DNA of 64,000 nt from NCBI RefSeq assembly GCF_000372725.1, contig NW_005202303.1, forward strand, positions 2,418-66,417, written 5' to 3'. The notes beneath the pieces are model-generated. The model was not told the DNA's origin. It saw only the letters and a program-made list of their open reading frames with translations, and searched no databases. Both the position numbers and the translations under genes were made by a program. The DNA comes from Emiliania huxleyi CCMP1516 (lineage: Eukaryota; Haptophyta; Isochrysidales; Noelaerhabdaceae). Shown here piece after piece: positions 30,380 to 41,100 of the stretch; the stretch's first letter is position 1, and every line of letters begins with the position of its first letter.

Positions 30380-32190
30380 TCATGTGTTCGCGCCCCCCCC
30401 CCCCCCCCAGCCGCGATTGCCGAAACTCGCTCCAATGGTCTCAATACAGTCCACCCCGGGAGCAGGTAGCATAGATCGCAGATGCCTCGCCGGCGCTGCT
30501 TGCGGCACCTCTACCTGTGCGGTCCGAGCGGCAGAGCGTCCGCAAGGATGGAGTACGCGGTGTCCGACGTTGGTTGGTTGGCCATGTTGGTTAGGTTGCA
30601 ATCGTGGATTGATCCGAAGGCCGATCGTGCTATCCGCCTCGGTGGCGCAGAGTGCGCCGTTAATTAAAAAGTGGCTTCAGCCCGGCGCCGTTTTCTCCGC
30701 CGTTCCGGCGCACTCTCTATTAGGGTTGGCACCCAGGTGTAGTTTTTTGCTTTGATGAGATGAAATTCTGCCTGACCGGCCCTGCGGTGCCCCTACCTAC
30801 CTACCTACCTACCTACCTACCTACCTACCCTACCTACTTTGCTACTTATGGGGGAAAAGAAATCATAGGATGGTTGAAGGTGGGGTACTATACCAACTAA
30901 AGTGATGGTTGGTGGTACTCTCCTGCAACCACAGTCCTTCCTGTGACATGGCAGGCCACTCTCAAGCCCTACAAGCACCAACCAGATCACCCACTTGGGG
31001 AGGGTTGACATCGATCATCGTGATTTCCGCGCAAAATTTCATTTCCTGCTGTGAAAATTCCGGCGTGAAGAGAGGGAAAACCCCGACGGGAGGGCCCTAC
31101 CCTACCTACCCCGTCATGCTGTCCGCCCAAGCAAAAAAAGAATACACCTGTGGCACCCACATTGTGGTTGCCCCTTCCTACTGTGCCGTACGAAAGTGTG
31201 AACAGGTTGGAGCAGCAGCTCCTGGGCACGGCGCCGCAGGCGCCTGTTGATAGGTCCAGGTAACAGGTGAAATAGCCCTGGATGGGCAATGCATACGCCT
31301 AGTTGGGCCTCAGATCGCCCGACCGCGTCCCGGTGCTCTGCCGTCGGATTTGTGACTCCGCCGCACCGCGCCGCGGCCGGGGGCCCTCCGAAGGCCGAGG
31401 ATGGCCGTGACGGACCGGGACGAGCTCTGGGAGGTTCAGTGTCAGTGTATATATTGTAGAGACCAACCATGTCCACAATATCTCTCAGTCTAGCTAAGCC
31501 TGGGAAGGCGATGCCGGGGCCGTACAGCAGCTTGTTGGTGCTTCGTTCGCCGGCGTGCGTCCCGGAGCGGTCCCGGGCGGGTCCGTGGGAGGAATACGAG
31601 GATCAGCGCCGACGGCGCTCTGATTCGACATTTAACTTCAAACAAAGAGTGGCACGCGCCGCAGCGCGGTGCATGCCACTGTCAGGAGCGGATCCGTCAG
31701 TTAGTCGTGGTCACGCCGGCATCGTGATCCTCACAACCGGCCAGGGTTGCCTCCGCACTAGTTCATCGAGGTAGGTAGGCTCGAAGCGGGCGAGCGTCGA
31801 CTCCTGGTACGAAAGGCAAGCGCACCTCAATCGTACGTATCACGTGTGAGCCCGTCGTATCTGGAATTCTGGTCTCGTACTCCTTCCATAGCACACGTCG
31901 CATCTGTAACCATGTGGATTTGTCGATATAATTCCTTCTTTTCCACGCAGAAAGAAAGAAAGAAAACGGACAACCCAAGTGAGTCTTTTCCACGCATGAA
32001 TAAATAAATGAAACGGGCACGCCAAACGAGGGGTGGGAGAAGGAGAGGGTCCCCACCTGCACGAGCAGGATCTTGTAAGGACGATCAGGGAGACACAGGG
32101 GAACGGGAGCGGGGAGCGCATCGCGACACGGAGTCATTCTGCAGCGCAAACTTCTTTTCCGACGTCCTGAAGTCTGCCAACGAGGCGAAG
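30380..32190. other. Intergenic: microsatellite and repeat fragments
   Basis: Contains a poly-C tract (30396-30409) and (CTAC)n at 30793-30836. Bases 31150-31185 (CACCTGTGGCACCCACATTG) resemble 32196-32235 just before the FkbM gene, so one is a displaced copy of the other's 5' region. Bases 31945-32005 hold a reversed copy of the CTTTCTTTCTTTTC repeat end also seen near 3215, 42560, 54310 and 54620. No gene supported. Confidence 0.5.
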
Positions 32191-32232
32191 GAACACCTGT
32201 GGGTGGCACCCACATCTGTGGTTGCCCCTTCC

Positions 32233-33916
32233 ATGTTCCACTGCAACGGCGACGAGTTGCCGCCGTCCCGGCCCGCAGCCGTCGAGACCCGAGCCGTGTG
32301 GGAGAGGCACGCACCAGCATCTGAGCCGATCGCAAACTCGCTGCTCGCCTCGCTGCTCCTGGAGGACCTCGTGCCCGAAGGTGGCATCCTCGATGTCGGC
32401 GCCTTCGACGGCGTTTTTGCCAACTTTTACGCGGAATTGATGCCCCACCGCACGATTTACGCCATCGACCCTTCCATGGAGAACATCAAGAAGATGCGGC
32501 TGCCCAAGCAGGCTCGCTCGTTGCCGCAGCAGTCGAGCTCCACAGCAGGCCGAAGCGGTTGCCCGCCCGCTCCTCAGGCCCGCAACCTCTGCTCGCTGTG
32601 GGGCGCGGTGGGCGAGGCGGACGAGGCGGCACAGGTGAATCTTACAGACGCGGAGGCGAATGGGTCGCAGCCGGTGAGGGACCGAGGGTACCACTACGTG
32701 AACGAGCGCCGCCGCCGCTTCCCCATATTCGCTCGACACCCTCTTTGCGCGTACGCGCATGGGCTTCCTGTGCAGCTCTCGACCTCTCGAGGGGCAGCCC
32801 GGGTCCGTAACGTCCACGACACGTCCCTAGCGTGCCCCGAAGGCATCTTGACCTCGAGGGGCACGAGCTACCGACCCTCAGCGGGGCCCGCCAGCTGCTG
32901 CAGAGAGACAAGCCGCTGCTCTCGTACGAGGTGGCGGTGCACAGGCACCAGGCGCACACCAAGGCGCTTCTCGGCTACATCGACTCGCTCGGCTCCTCCT
33001 CCACAAATCGAGCGGAGTGGTCCGAAGCGAGCTTGGCCCCACACCCGCTGCCGTGAACAGGCTACTCCTCCTTCCTTATCGAGGAGATCGCAGGCATGAC
33101 CGCCGACGTGCGCAACGTGCTCGCCGTGCCGGCCTCGCGCCTGCGCGCCTTCACCAGCTCCCCCGCCCTCACCGCCGCTTACCTTGGCAACGTGCGCCGG
33201 GCCCCCCGCTTCGCCGGCTCCCCTCGCCTGCGTCGACGCCGCCCGGCCGCTTGCCCACCTGTCGTCCTGCGGCTGCACAGACCGCGCTTGCAAAGTCCAC
33301 TCTCAGCCAGCTGCCCCCCTCGGACGCTCAGGCCCTCCTCCCGGTGGACGAGAGTACCATTCTGTTGCACGCCTTCCCCTGCTGCGCGCCCAAGCAGCCC
33401 TGCTGCCCCGGCGGCCGCAACGCCTGTTGCGCGCACTGGCAGGTCCACAGCACGCACGCACACCCACACACACACACTCTCTCTCATGCACACACACAAT
33501 CACACACACACGCTCCCACACGCGCACGCGCGCGCACGCGCGCGCACCCACGCGCACCGGGCCTTGCACTTGAGATATGCGTACCTCACCTCACCAATGA
33601 GAAGCGCACCTCACCCTCCCCTCCCCTACCTCTGCAGGTCCACAAGTGGATCGGGTCGGTAGTCGCGCAGGGCGGGGCCGATCTGACCTTCTTCACGCGC
33701 CGGCGCTGGTACGACCAGGGCTGGAAACCGCAGCTGAGAGACCGCAGGGAGAGGACGAACCACGTCTGGCAAATAAGACGCCCGCTCAACATGTCGGGCA
33801 TGACGAACGACCAGGACGTGCCGCGCGCTTTCGATGTGGAGGCGGAAACAACGACCGGGTCCGCGTTTACCCGTGCCGTCCGGGAGTCGAAACCCCGCAA
33901 GGTCAAGTCGAGTTAA
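32233..33916 (+). CDS. FkbM-family methyltransferase
   Basis: SAM-dependent methyltransferase of the FkbM type. Motif I is ILDVGAFDGVFANFYAEL, then YAIDPSMENIKKM (the acidic residue that binds the SAM ribose), then YSLDTLFARTRMGFL, LDLEGHELPTLSGARQLLQR, LLSYEVAVHRHQAHTKALLG and SFLIEEIAGMTADVRNVLAV, all in family order. The C-terminus has a cysteine-rich patch (FPCCAPKQPCCPGGRNACC). Exons: 32233-32769, 32843-32991, 33061 to about 33190, about 33290-33442, 33638-33916. The frame shifts by one within the CCCC near 32724, so a base-call error or damage is likely. The last intron is bounded by GCAGGTCCACA at both ends and filled with a CA/CG repeat. FkbM enzymes methylate sugars or other small molecules; the substrate here is unknown. 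Confidence 0.82.
33443..33637 (+). repeat. FkbM intron: exon duplicate around a CA/CG microsatellite
   Basis: GCAGGTCCACA at 33439-33449 and 33634-33644; AG|GT at each. The body is (CA)n with CGCGCACGCG stretches (33455-33560). Confidence 0.8.
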
Positions 33917-34190
33917 GAGATTTGGCATCATTTTTGCCCAAGCATATTGCATATTTAGAGTTCCTGAGTATATGAATATTATTATCGGACAAAGAATTTT
34001 AAGCATTAAGCCAGATCTGAGATCTTCTTCTCAATATATCGATGTATTCAGCGAAGTCATGTCCATCCCGGGCTCGCAGACGCCCTAAAATTGCTCAAAA
34101 GACTAGTTGCAAATAGGGTCGCGTGAACATGATGAATTTTGATGTTTTTTTGTCCGTGTTGCTCCCAGCGCCCTCGCCCGGCTCCCTGAG
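33917..34190. other. AT-rich patch after FkbM
   Basis: Markedly lower GC than the surroundings. Near 33940-33965 it encodes LPKHIAYLEF, which resembles LPKHLAFLQI on the minus strand at about 49175-49215, so both may be ends of the same old element. No complete gene. Confidence 0.4.
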
Positions 34191-34193
34191 GCC

Positions 34194-34739
34194 ATGGCTG
34201 GTGATACTAGTACGGGGGGCTACCTGTGGCTACCGCGAGAGCGACCCAACTCGTCGACATCGTCCGATGATGGTGCCTCAAAGTCAGCCTGCCGGAGGCT
34301 ATCGTCGCGTCGAGCCGGCGGTGGCCGTGACATGTGGTATCACCGCCCCTCGCAGGCTTTGCCTCTGACCGCCACCGTTCCCAGGCTGCCTAATGGGATG
34401 GAAAGGAAGGCTGGGCGAGCATATAGAAGCGTGCTCGACCTCGTCGTGGCAGCCTGCACGGCAGCGCTGGCAGGCGCGATGAGCGTCGTGCCACCTGACC
34501 CGAGAAGGGTCGCAGGCGTCGTACCGAGCGCGTCGAGACCGTGTCCTGATGCGCTCTGCACGGGTGAGTCACGTCGGCGTCAAAGGAGCGACGTGCGACC
34601 TGTCAGAGCTTGGTCTCCGATCTCAGCGGCGCCGAGTCGCCTTCGGTGGCGACAGCTAGGATGCATCTCCTCCGTCGTTTTTCGCGCGATGGCCCTGGGA
34701 AGCTGGCGGCGCACGCAGGCGGACCTTGTGTGCAACTAG
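34194..34739 (+). CDS. Doubtful ORF, 181 residues
   Basis: Open frame MAGDTSTGGYLWLPRERPNS to a stop at 34739. It has one hydrophobic stretch (VLDLVVAACTAALAGAMSVV) in an arginine/serine-rich background. No family, no intron evidence, and AT-rich noncoding DNA on both sides. It may be chance. Confidence 0.2.
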   Translation: MAGDTSTGGYLWLPRERPNSSTSSDDGASKSACRRLSSRRAGGGRDMWYHRPSQALPLTATVPRLPNGMERKAGRAYRSVLDLVVAACTAALAGAMSVVPPDPRRVAGVVPSASRPCPDALCTGESRRRQRSDVRPVRAWSPISAAPSRLRWRQLGCISSVVFRAMALGSWRRTQADLVCN

Positions 34740-35317
34740 TCAAAATGGGCCCAAATCGCTTTTCAAATTTGCTCGGATCGCTTCAAAATCGCTTGGAATT
34801 TGCGAATAATTCGATCTAATTCGATTTCAGCCACCATCTAGGCGACGTTTGGGACTAATGTGTCGACATTTTACGCTTTTGGAGGTGAACATCAGTGATC
34901 AATACCTCAATATATTGTCAATAGTTAGAGGGGATGCTGTCAATAATCAATATCAATAGTTACAGTGGCGAGAATCAATCTTTCTCGACTGCCTTAGGCG
35001 ACGACTTCCTACGGCTTCTGAGGAAAGCCGTCGCCCGCACCTTGCCTGTCGCGTGAATCGTCCTGTGAGACCGCATTTCGGGCGCGACACCGACCGAGGT
35101 CCAACCTTGGTATGTGCCGTAAGCAGCTTGTTTTTTGTTTGTTGATAATGTTGTGCGTGCGTGCGTGGGTCGGGGCACCTAACTGCTCTGTCTCCCCCCA
35201 CAACTGCCGCTTACATATATCTGGTGCCTGATTGGGTAGTAGTACAAAGGGGTATTGGATCCACGGTCTCGGACAGATGGCTTTCTAGGCTTTCTAATAC
35301 AAATTCTAGGCTTTCTA
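34740..35317. other. AT-rich intergenic DNA
   Basis: Contains repeated short words (TCAATAATCAATATCAATAGTTA, CAATATATTGTCAATAGTTAGA) around 34900-34975. Low GC for this genome; no gene seen. Possibly a decayed insert of foreign origin. Confidence 0.45.
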
Positions 35318-35781
35318 CAGTGGGTTGCGGGCATTAAGAAAACGTACCATTAAGAAACCCTACCAAGCGATTTCCGCAAAAATCTAAGAAATCACGGCGC
35401 GCCGCAGGCGCGGCCCCGAGAAAAGGCCAGACACGAGTGTGAACGGGAGGCCCAGCTCAAAATTTCTCTTCGCCTGCGGCGCGCGCACTTGTCACTTTCC
35501 AAGTCTGCGGTGTTCTGAGTGGATGGAGTGAATGGAGGCGTGTGTGCGTCTTCCCGTCATCCAGTATCCAGACAGAGAGCCGACTCGGCGGCAGACTCTG
35601 GCATCGCCCTCGCGGACCGCAGCTTACCTCTTACCTAAAAAATCCTTCGGGCCGGCGCTCTGGCTTGAGTGCCCCGGCCGGAGCTAAGAAACCACGGCGT
35701 GGGGTGGATGAGGGCTGTGGAAAGGCTTAGAAACGGCGGCGTGCCGCGGAATCCTGTTTTCTTAATGCCCGCAACCCACTG
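35318..35781. mobile_element. Mariner/Tc1-type MITE, complete
   Basis: A 464-bp element bounded by inverted repeats of about 26 bp (CAGTGGGTTGCGGGC... and its reverse complement) with a TA duplicated on both sides (35316-35317, 35782-35783). CAGT ends and TA targets are the signature of Tc1/mariner elements. The interior has no transposase. A related end lies at 2088. Confidence 0.88.
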
Positions 35782-35926
35782 TATGATGGCGATAGCAGTT
35801 GGGAAGGTGGGGCAACGCAGGTCTTTGCGGCGCCGACATTGACCTGCGGTAGAATTTGCTGCCAACCCTCGCGTCCCCGTTGCCCTCGTCTGCTGCACCG
35901 CCTTCCAGCAAGCTAGGCACGAGCCC

Positions 35927-36614
35927 ATGGCGATGGCCTCGACCACTCTCACGCCTCCAGCCGGTATAAGGCGACGGAGAAAGGCGCACGACGCCGCGTT
36001 CAAGCACAAAGTGGTCCAAAACGCTCTCGCTCGTCCAGTTGGGGCAAGGATCAAGCCCACGTGCCGCGAGTTTCCGGGGGTTGAGCCGGTACGCTGCGGC
36101 CAGCGACCCCGCCCACCCCATCACATTCCTGCACGTTACATCCCAGATAAGGTGTCTGACCTCGCCGAGATTCCATCCCCACCCCCATCCCCAGGTGCAG
36201 CTGCGGAAGTGGATCAAAGTCTACCGCAGCGGGGCTCCGCAGCCCCCCGGCGTCGGAGTCAACGCTCCAGATCTCTACGTCCTCAACCACGGCGTCCTCA
36301 ACCAAGGTGGATGGGCAGTAATTGCAAAGCTTCACGACGTGGTCAACGCAACCTTACTGCACAATGCAGCCGTCCCCCCTTCGCGCGGCGTTCCCATTGG
36401 CGGGTGGGGCAGCGTCCCATCGCCCCCACTTCTCGCATACACCGCGCTGCCGATCTGGGCTGGGGCATTCGGTCTCTGCCATGCAGCAGCAACTGGCGCA
36501 CCTGATCTCCGGGTGAGCCCCGCCCCCGTCGCCCCCCTCCTTGCTAGGTCACACTTAGCCCCCGTAATCGGGTCAAGCTTGATCGACAGTCACGTGAGTC
36601 GTCCTGCTCTTTAG
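35927..36614 (+). CDS. Helix-turn-helix (homeodomain-like/CENP-B N-type) protein
   Basis: Two exons, 35927-36088 and 36195-36614, with the GT donor after GTTGAGCCG and acceptor ATCCCCAG; 193 residues. The N-terminus is basic (GIRRRRKAHDAAFKHKVVQN). The segment AAFKHKVVQNALARPVG ... REFPGVEPVQLRKWIKVY has the form of a three-helix HTH as in psq/CENP-B or transposase N-termini, with the recognition helix VQLRKWIKVY. The C-terminal half (VLNHGVLNQGGWAVIAKLHD onward) is unassigned. It could be a domesticated transposase DNA-binding domain or a regulator. The mariner MITE lies just upstream, but the catalytic DDE part is absent. Confidence 0.5.
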
Positions 36615-38192
36615 GCCGCCCGGAGTGGCTCAGCTCAACACGCTAGTGCCGGTTGCGGTGGCACATCCTCTTCCGAGGCTGATGCACGGTCCGGACGCGC
36701 GCGTCACGGCGGCGCAGGAGTTGCTCAAGCTCTCGGCCTGAGGCCGTGAGGGTGCCACGGCCTGAGCGACAGCCTGAGGCCGTGAGGGTGCAGTCGCCCA
36801 CTCCTCTTCTGGGCCTTGGGACGCCCAGGCCCGATCGCGCGGCAGTAGGCGCTGTCACGTATCATTCCACGTACGCGATGCTCTCCAGTCTTGAACTCGA
36901 TCCACGCACTCAGCCCCCACCGAATGGTCCAGGCTCTGGGGGTGTCTGTTCGAGAGCTCTGGTCGCTTAGCAGTTTACGTAACCACCGTTTCTTTTGTCG
37001 TTCATGATTGCTTGCTTATTTTAGACACGTGCCCGCTTCCCGACGACTCTCTCTCTCAAGCACACCCCCGACTCTCTCAAGCACACCGCTCTCGCAAAAC
37101 CACAAACCTACCTCGCGCGGGCGGGGCCGCGCGGCGGGGGACCTCTCTATACCCGGCGGCGCGAGAGAGCTCCCCCACAGCCAGCGAGGCCCGCGCCGCG
37201 CGCGTCGCAGCATACGTAGTCATCTAGACTGGCTGGGGGCTGGGGGGGTAGGCAGACAGGCCTCGAGACAGGCCGACCTTCACAGTTCACAGACTTGTTA
37301 TTGAGAAAGGAGGGGATCCCCTGGAGAGGGAGGGCCGGGGCGCGGTGAGGCGCGGCGCGCTGCGGAGGGCGGGCGGGGATGGCGAGGGGTGTGCCGTGTG
37401 AATTCCGGGGCTGTGCGTTTATGTGAGGCCACAGGAGAAAATTCTTCCGTGCGCTCCACCCCAGGGTTCAAACTTTTTCCGGGGTATGGTATGGTACCCT
37501 CGGCCAACCCACCTCGAGACCATACCCCCCCGCCTCTTGGAAGACCTGCTTGGGGTATGGTAGGGCTAGCCTTGGGCGGTCAGGACCATACCCCCCCCCC
37601 CCTTTGGGCCGCCGAGATTAACCATACCCCAGAAAAAGTTGGAACCAGCAACCCCAACCTCTTCGGCAGCCCCGCCGTTTCTCCTCCTGCGCCTCTTTTT
37701 ACGCCTTTCATTCGAGAGGGGGGGACGAGGTCTCATCAACTTCGAAACCGCCTTTGAAAGGGGGAAATGCGTTCGTCCCTGAGCGGGTTGAGGCGGGGGT
37801 GGTGTGGTTTCACTGCGGAGATCTCTTCCAGTGCGCAGTGGAGTACTAAAACGATCTTACGCGTTACGGCTTTAAAGTACAGAAGTGTGCGACGTGTGTG
37901 TGTGCGTGTGTGTGTGTATCCACAATCCAGACTCGTGTCGCGCGCGCGTTCGAAGCGACGTTTTCCTGTGCCTGAGTGAGAGCCCTGAACACGACATCAG
38001 CAGAATCCAGAAAGACTAGGCAAGGCTGGCACAGCACACACACGCATCACAAAAGCTTCAAGAGTTACAAAAGTAAACGCCTTGAGCCAAGTGCTCCAGC
38101 GAAGCCCACACACGGTCACAAACCCACATGACACGCCCGCACTCCGGCCTGCAGAACACCCGCAGCCAGAGTGTGCTCGGCCCTCTACAATT
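36615..38192. other. Intergenic with short duplications and a MITE
   Basis: GCCTGAGGCCGTGAGGGTGC is duplicated at 36738-36757 and 36772-36791. The complete short MITE at 37465-37646 is listed separately. Nothing else supported. Confidence 0.5.
37465..37646. mobile_element. Short MITE, 182 bp
   Basis: 26-bp terminal inverted repeats (GGTTCAAACTTTTTCC... and its complement, two mismatches) enclose a poly-C/CATACCCC interior. There is no ORF. The family is not mariner-like at its ends. Confidence 0.7.
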
Positions 38193-41100
38193 CTACACGT
38201 CCAAGATCTGCACCCCTGCCGCGCCCCTGCCGCCGGAGCCCACCAGCTGGCCCGTCCGCACCTCGTTTGGCGAGTCTGAAGACTGGCGGCGGCCGCCGCC
38301 CTGCCGCCGTCTCCGACAAGCGCGGGGAAAGAGCGCGGTGGAGGCCGCCACGAAGGCAGCCCCCACCAAGAAGCCTAGCCCCGCTGCTGAGGCGCGCCCG
38401 CCCACGTCGTACTCGAGTGAGAAACGCTCGCCCGGCTGCGGCGGCGGCAGCCGCGGCGGCGGCGGCGGCGGCGGCGGGTGGGCGGCGGGAGGCACAGCGG
38501 GGTCGCAAGCTCCCTCTGCCGGCTGGCTGCAGCTGCGATCGGCGCTGCGCACGAGCCAAGCGCCTAAAGAGCTAAGTACTGGACCTAAAAAAGAAATACA
38601 GCCTTCCGCGTTGCGGACGAGCCAGGCGCCGTCGGTGTCGGCGAGGCGGGTGGCCGAGTTGTCCTCTCCGTAGTGCGTGCGCGTGAAGCAGTGGCGGTGG
38701 TCCCAATCGACGTGGCCCTCCGCCGCGTCGAGCGAGGCGCACGCGGCGCGCGTCCAGTTGAAGCGCGCCTAGAGACAGACACATCGCGCGCTGTGTTTCT
38801 TCTTTGAGGGGGGGGGGCTGCCGCCAGAAGCGCGCCTAGAAATAGAATTTTACAACGAAGCTCCCTCTCACGACACTGGGCACGGGACTGGCGCTAGAAA
38901 GAGAAACATTCAGGCAGCAGGGATGATGGGCTATACCTCGGCTATATCTCGGGCTCTATCTCGGCTATATCTCGCGTGCGTCTCGTTGACGAGGGTGAGG
39001 AGGCCGACCCCGAAGGAGGACTCGCGGAAGGCGGACCTAGAAAGCGACGTCGCCCCGGTTGTATTTCTTTTTCAGCCGACCCCGAAGGAGGACTCGCGGG
39101 AGGGGCGGGCCAGGCTGGCTGCGGCTCGCGCCACGGCACGTACGCGCTCTCCCGGTTGCCGCCGTCGCCGAGGTTGAGGTAGACGGGGCCGCACCTACAA
39201 AAACAAAGATGGGCCCGCCGCGCTTCTCTTTCAGCCGTTACCCGAGGTTGAGGCACACGGGGCGCGCACGGGTGGGAGCAGCCGTCGTAGACGGGACGCG
39301 AGCGCTCGTAGGCGTGCACGTGCCTAGCAATAATCCAACTAGAACAGATTAAGATTTAACAAGAACTCATGGAGCGGCTCGTAGGCGTGGAGGTGCCTGA
39401 TTGTTCACAACGAAACAATGCACGACTAGCAGCCATCGATGAGTGATGACTAAGCCCTCGCCGCACTGTTCCCCGAAAAGGACGACGGCTAGTGCTAGTC
39501 CGACCCGTTGGGAGGACGACCCCGGCCAGTCCGCACCACCCCCCACAAACCGCCCCTCGCAAAGACCGCATATGGGGGGGCGGGGGACTGCTCCTGTGTA
39601 CCCATCTCCTGGCGTCTCTGTTCTTCCGTAAGGTTGTTTGCCCCGAGAGGACGAGGTCGACGCCCGCCTCGAAGAGGAGCGGCTCCATGTCCCTGCGCAT
39701 CAGCTCCGCCTCGCCCGCGTGCCCTACACCCAAGGACTGCCTGTGAAGCCATCGGAGCGGCCCCTGCTAGCTCCGCCCCGCGTCGCGCGGGCCTACAACC
39801 CATCGCCACGCGTGACTCGCAGCTCGTGCACTAGTCGCAGCCCCGCGTCGCGTGGCCCGAGTTGGAGTTGTACCTGAGTTGGAGTTGTACCACGGCGCGT
39901 GCATCATCACGACCAACCACGGCGTGGCGGCGCGGTCGACCGCCGCCAAGTCGCGCACCAGCCATGCGTGCTGGAGCGAGCCCGCCTGCACGGTCAGTGG
40001 ACTGTGAACCGCTGATGACTAGTGGACTAAGGCTGGAGTTAGCCCGCCTCTGTCGCGGCGTACGACGACAGCGAGATGAGGTGCAGCGGCCCGACGGCGC
40101 GCGACCACCACAAGTTGCTCGGCGAGCCGGACGACCTAACGATGAATGATGCGTCATTCGCAACTAACACCACACACAAGTTTCGGCGAGCCCGGGCGAC
40201 CTAATGACTGATGGTGACTGATTCATCATTCGTCAGCAAAACCAGCACACGTCGAGCCGGACCCGGACCGGTACGGCATCGGGTAGCGCGTGTTGTACGA
40301 GACCCACGCCTCGGCCGTCCCAACCTGAAGTACCAACGAGGAACGAGTAGCTGCTGCTGCCCCTCTACGAGACCACGCCCCGGCCGCCCCAGCCTGTTTA
40401 TTGATGATGACTCATCATTGACTGCTCTTGCCGCTGTACGAGACCCACGCCCCGGCCGCCCCAGCCTCGTGGTTCCCGCCGCAGCTCATCACGGGCACCG
40501 TCGCGGCGAGGGGCTGCATCAGCCTGGCGTAGCTGTCCCACCGCGAGTAGAAGCCTATCGGAAAAGAAACACGTCGTCGAAAAAAGAAACACGCCGCGCG
40601 TCCCACCGCGAGGAGTAGCCGTCGGCGTACGAGAGGTCGGCTGTATCTCGGCTGTATCTCGGCTGTATCTGGGCTGTATCTCGGCTGTATCTGGGCTGTA
40701 TCTGGGCTGTATCTCGGCGACATCTCTGCTAGGCTCTGCCGTCGGCGTACGAGAGGTCGCCCGCAAGGAGGACGAGTGATCCGCTCCCTTGCAGCCTGAC
40801 TCACTAGGGCTCAGTAAGTACTTGGAGGAGGACGAGGGGAGGCCGGCCCGTCGCAGCCTCGTCCGCAGCAGCTCCGCGTTGGCTAGCGACACCTCCGTCT
40901 GGCCTACCGTAGAAGAAGAAGCACGCCGTCCAAAAAAGAAACACGACGGGGGGCCAGCGACACCTCCGTGCTGGCCGAGGTCGGCGGTGAGGCCGATTGT
41001 CCACGGGTAGACCGAGCTGCCGCCGCCAGAAGCCGCTGCCTTGCCGTCGCCGGAAGCGTCGCCGCCATCGCCGCCACCGCCATCGCCGCCACCGCCGCCA

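Noticed and set aside
35762-36217. Minus-strand ORF of 151 residues over the HTH gene
   Set aside because: It starts within intronic sequence of the plus-strand gene and shows no motif; the plus-strand exons join in frame with good GT-AG sites.
38185-38575. Alanine- and arginine-rich ORFs over the CGG repeat
   Set aside because: They arise from a (GGC)n run; only the minus frame ending at 38193 continues the phosphatase gene.
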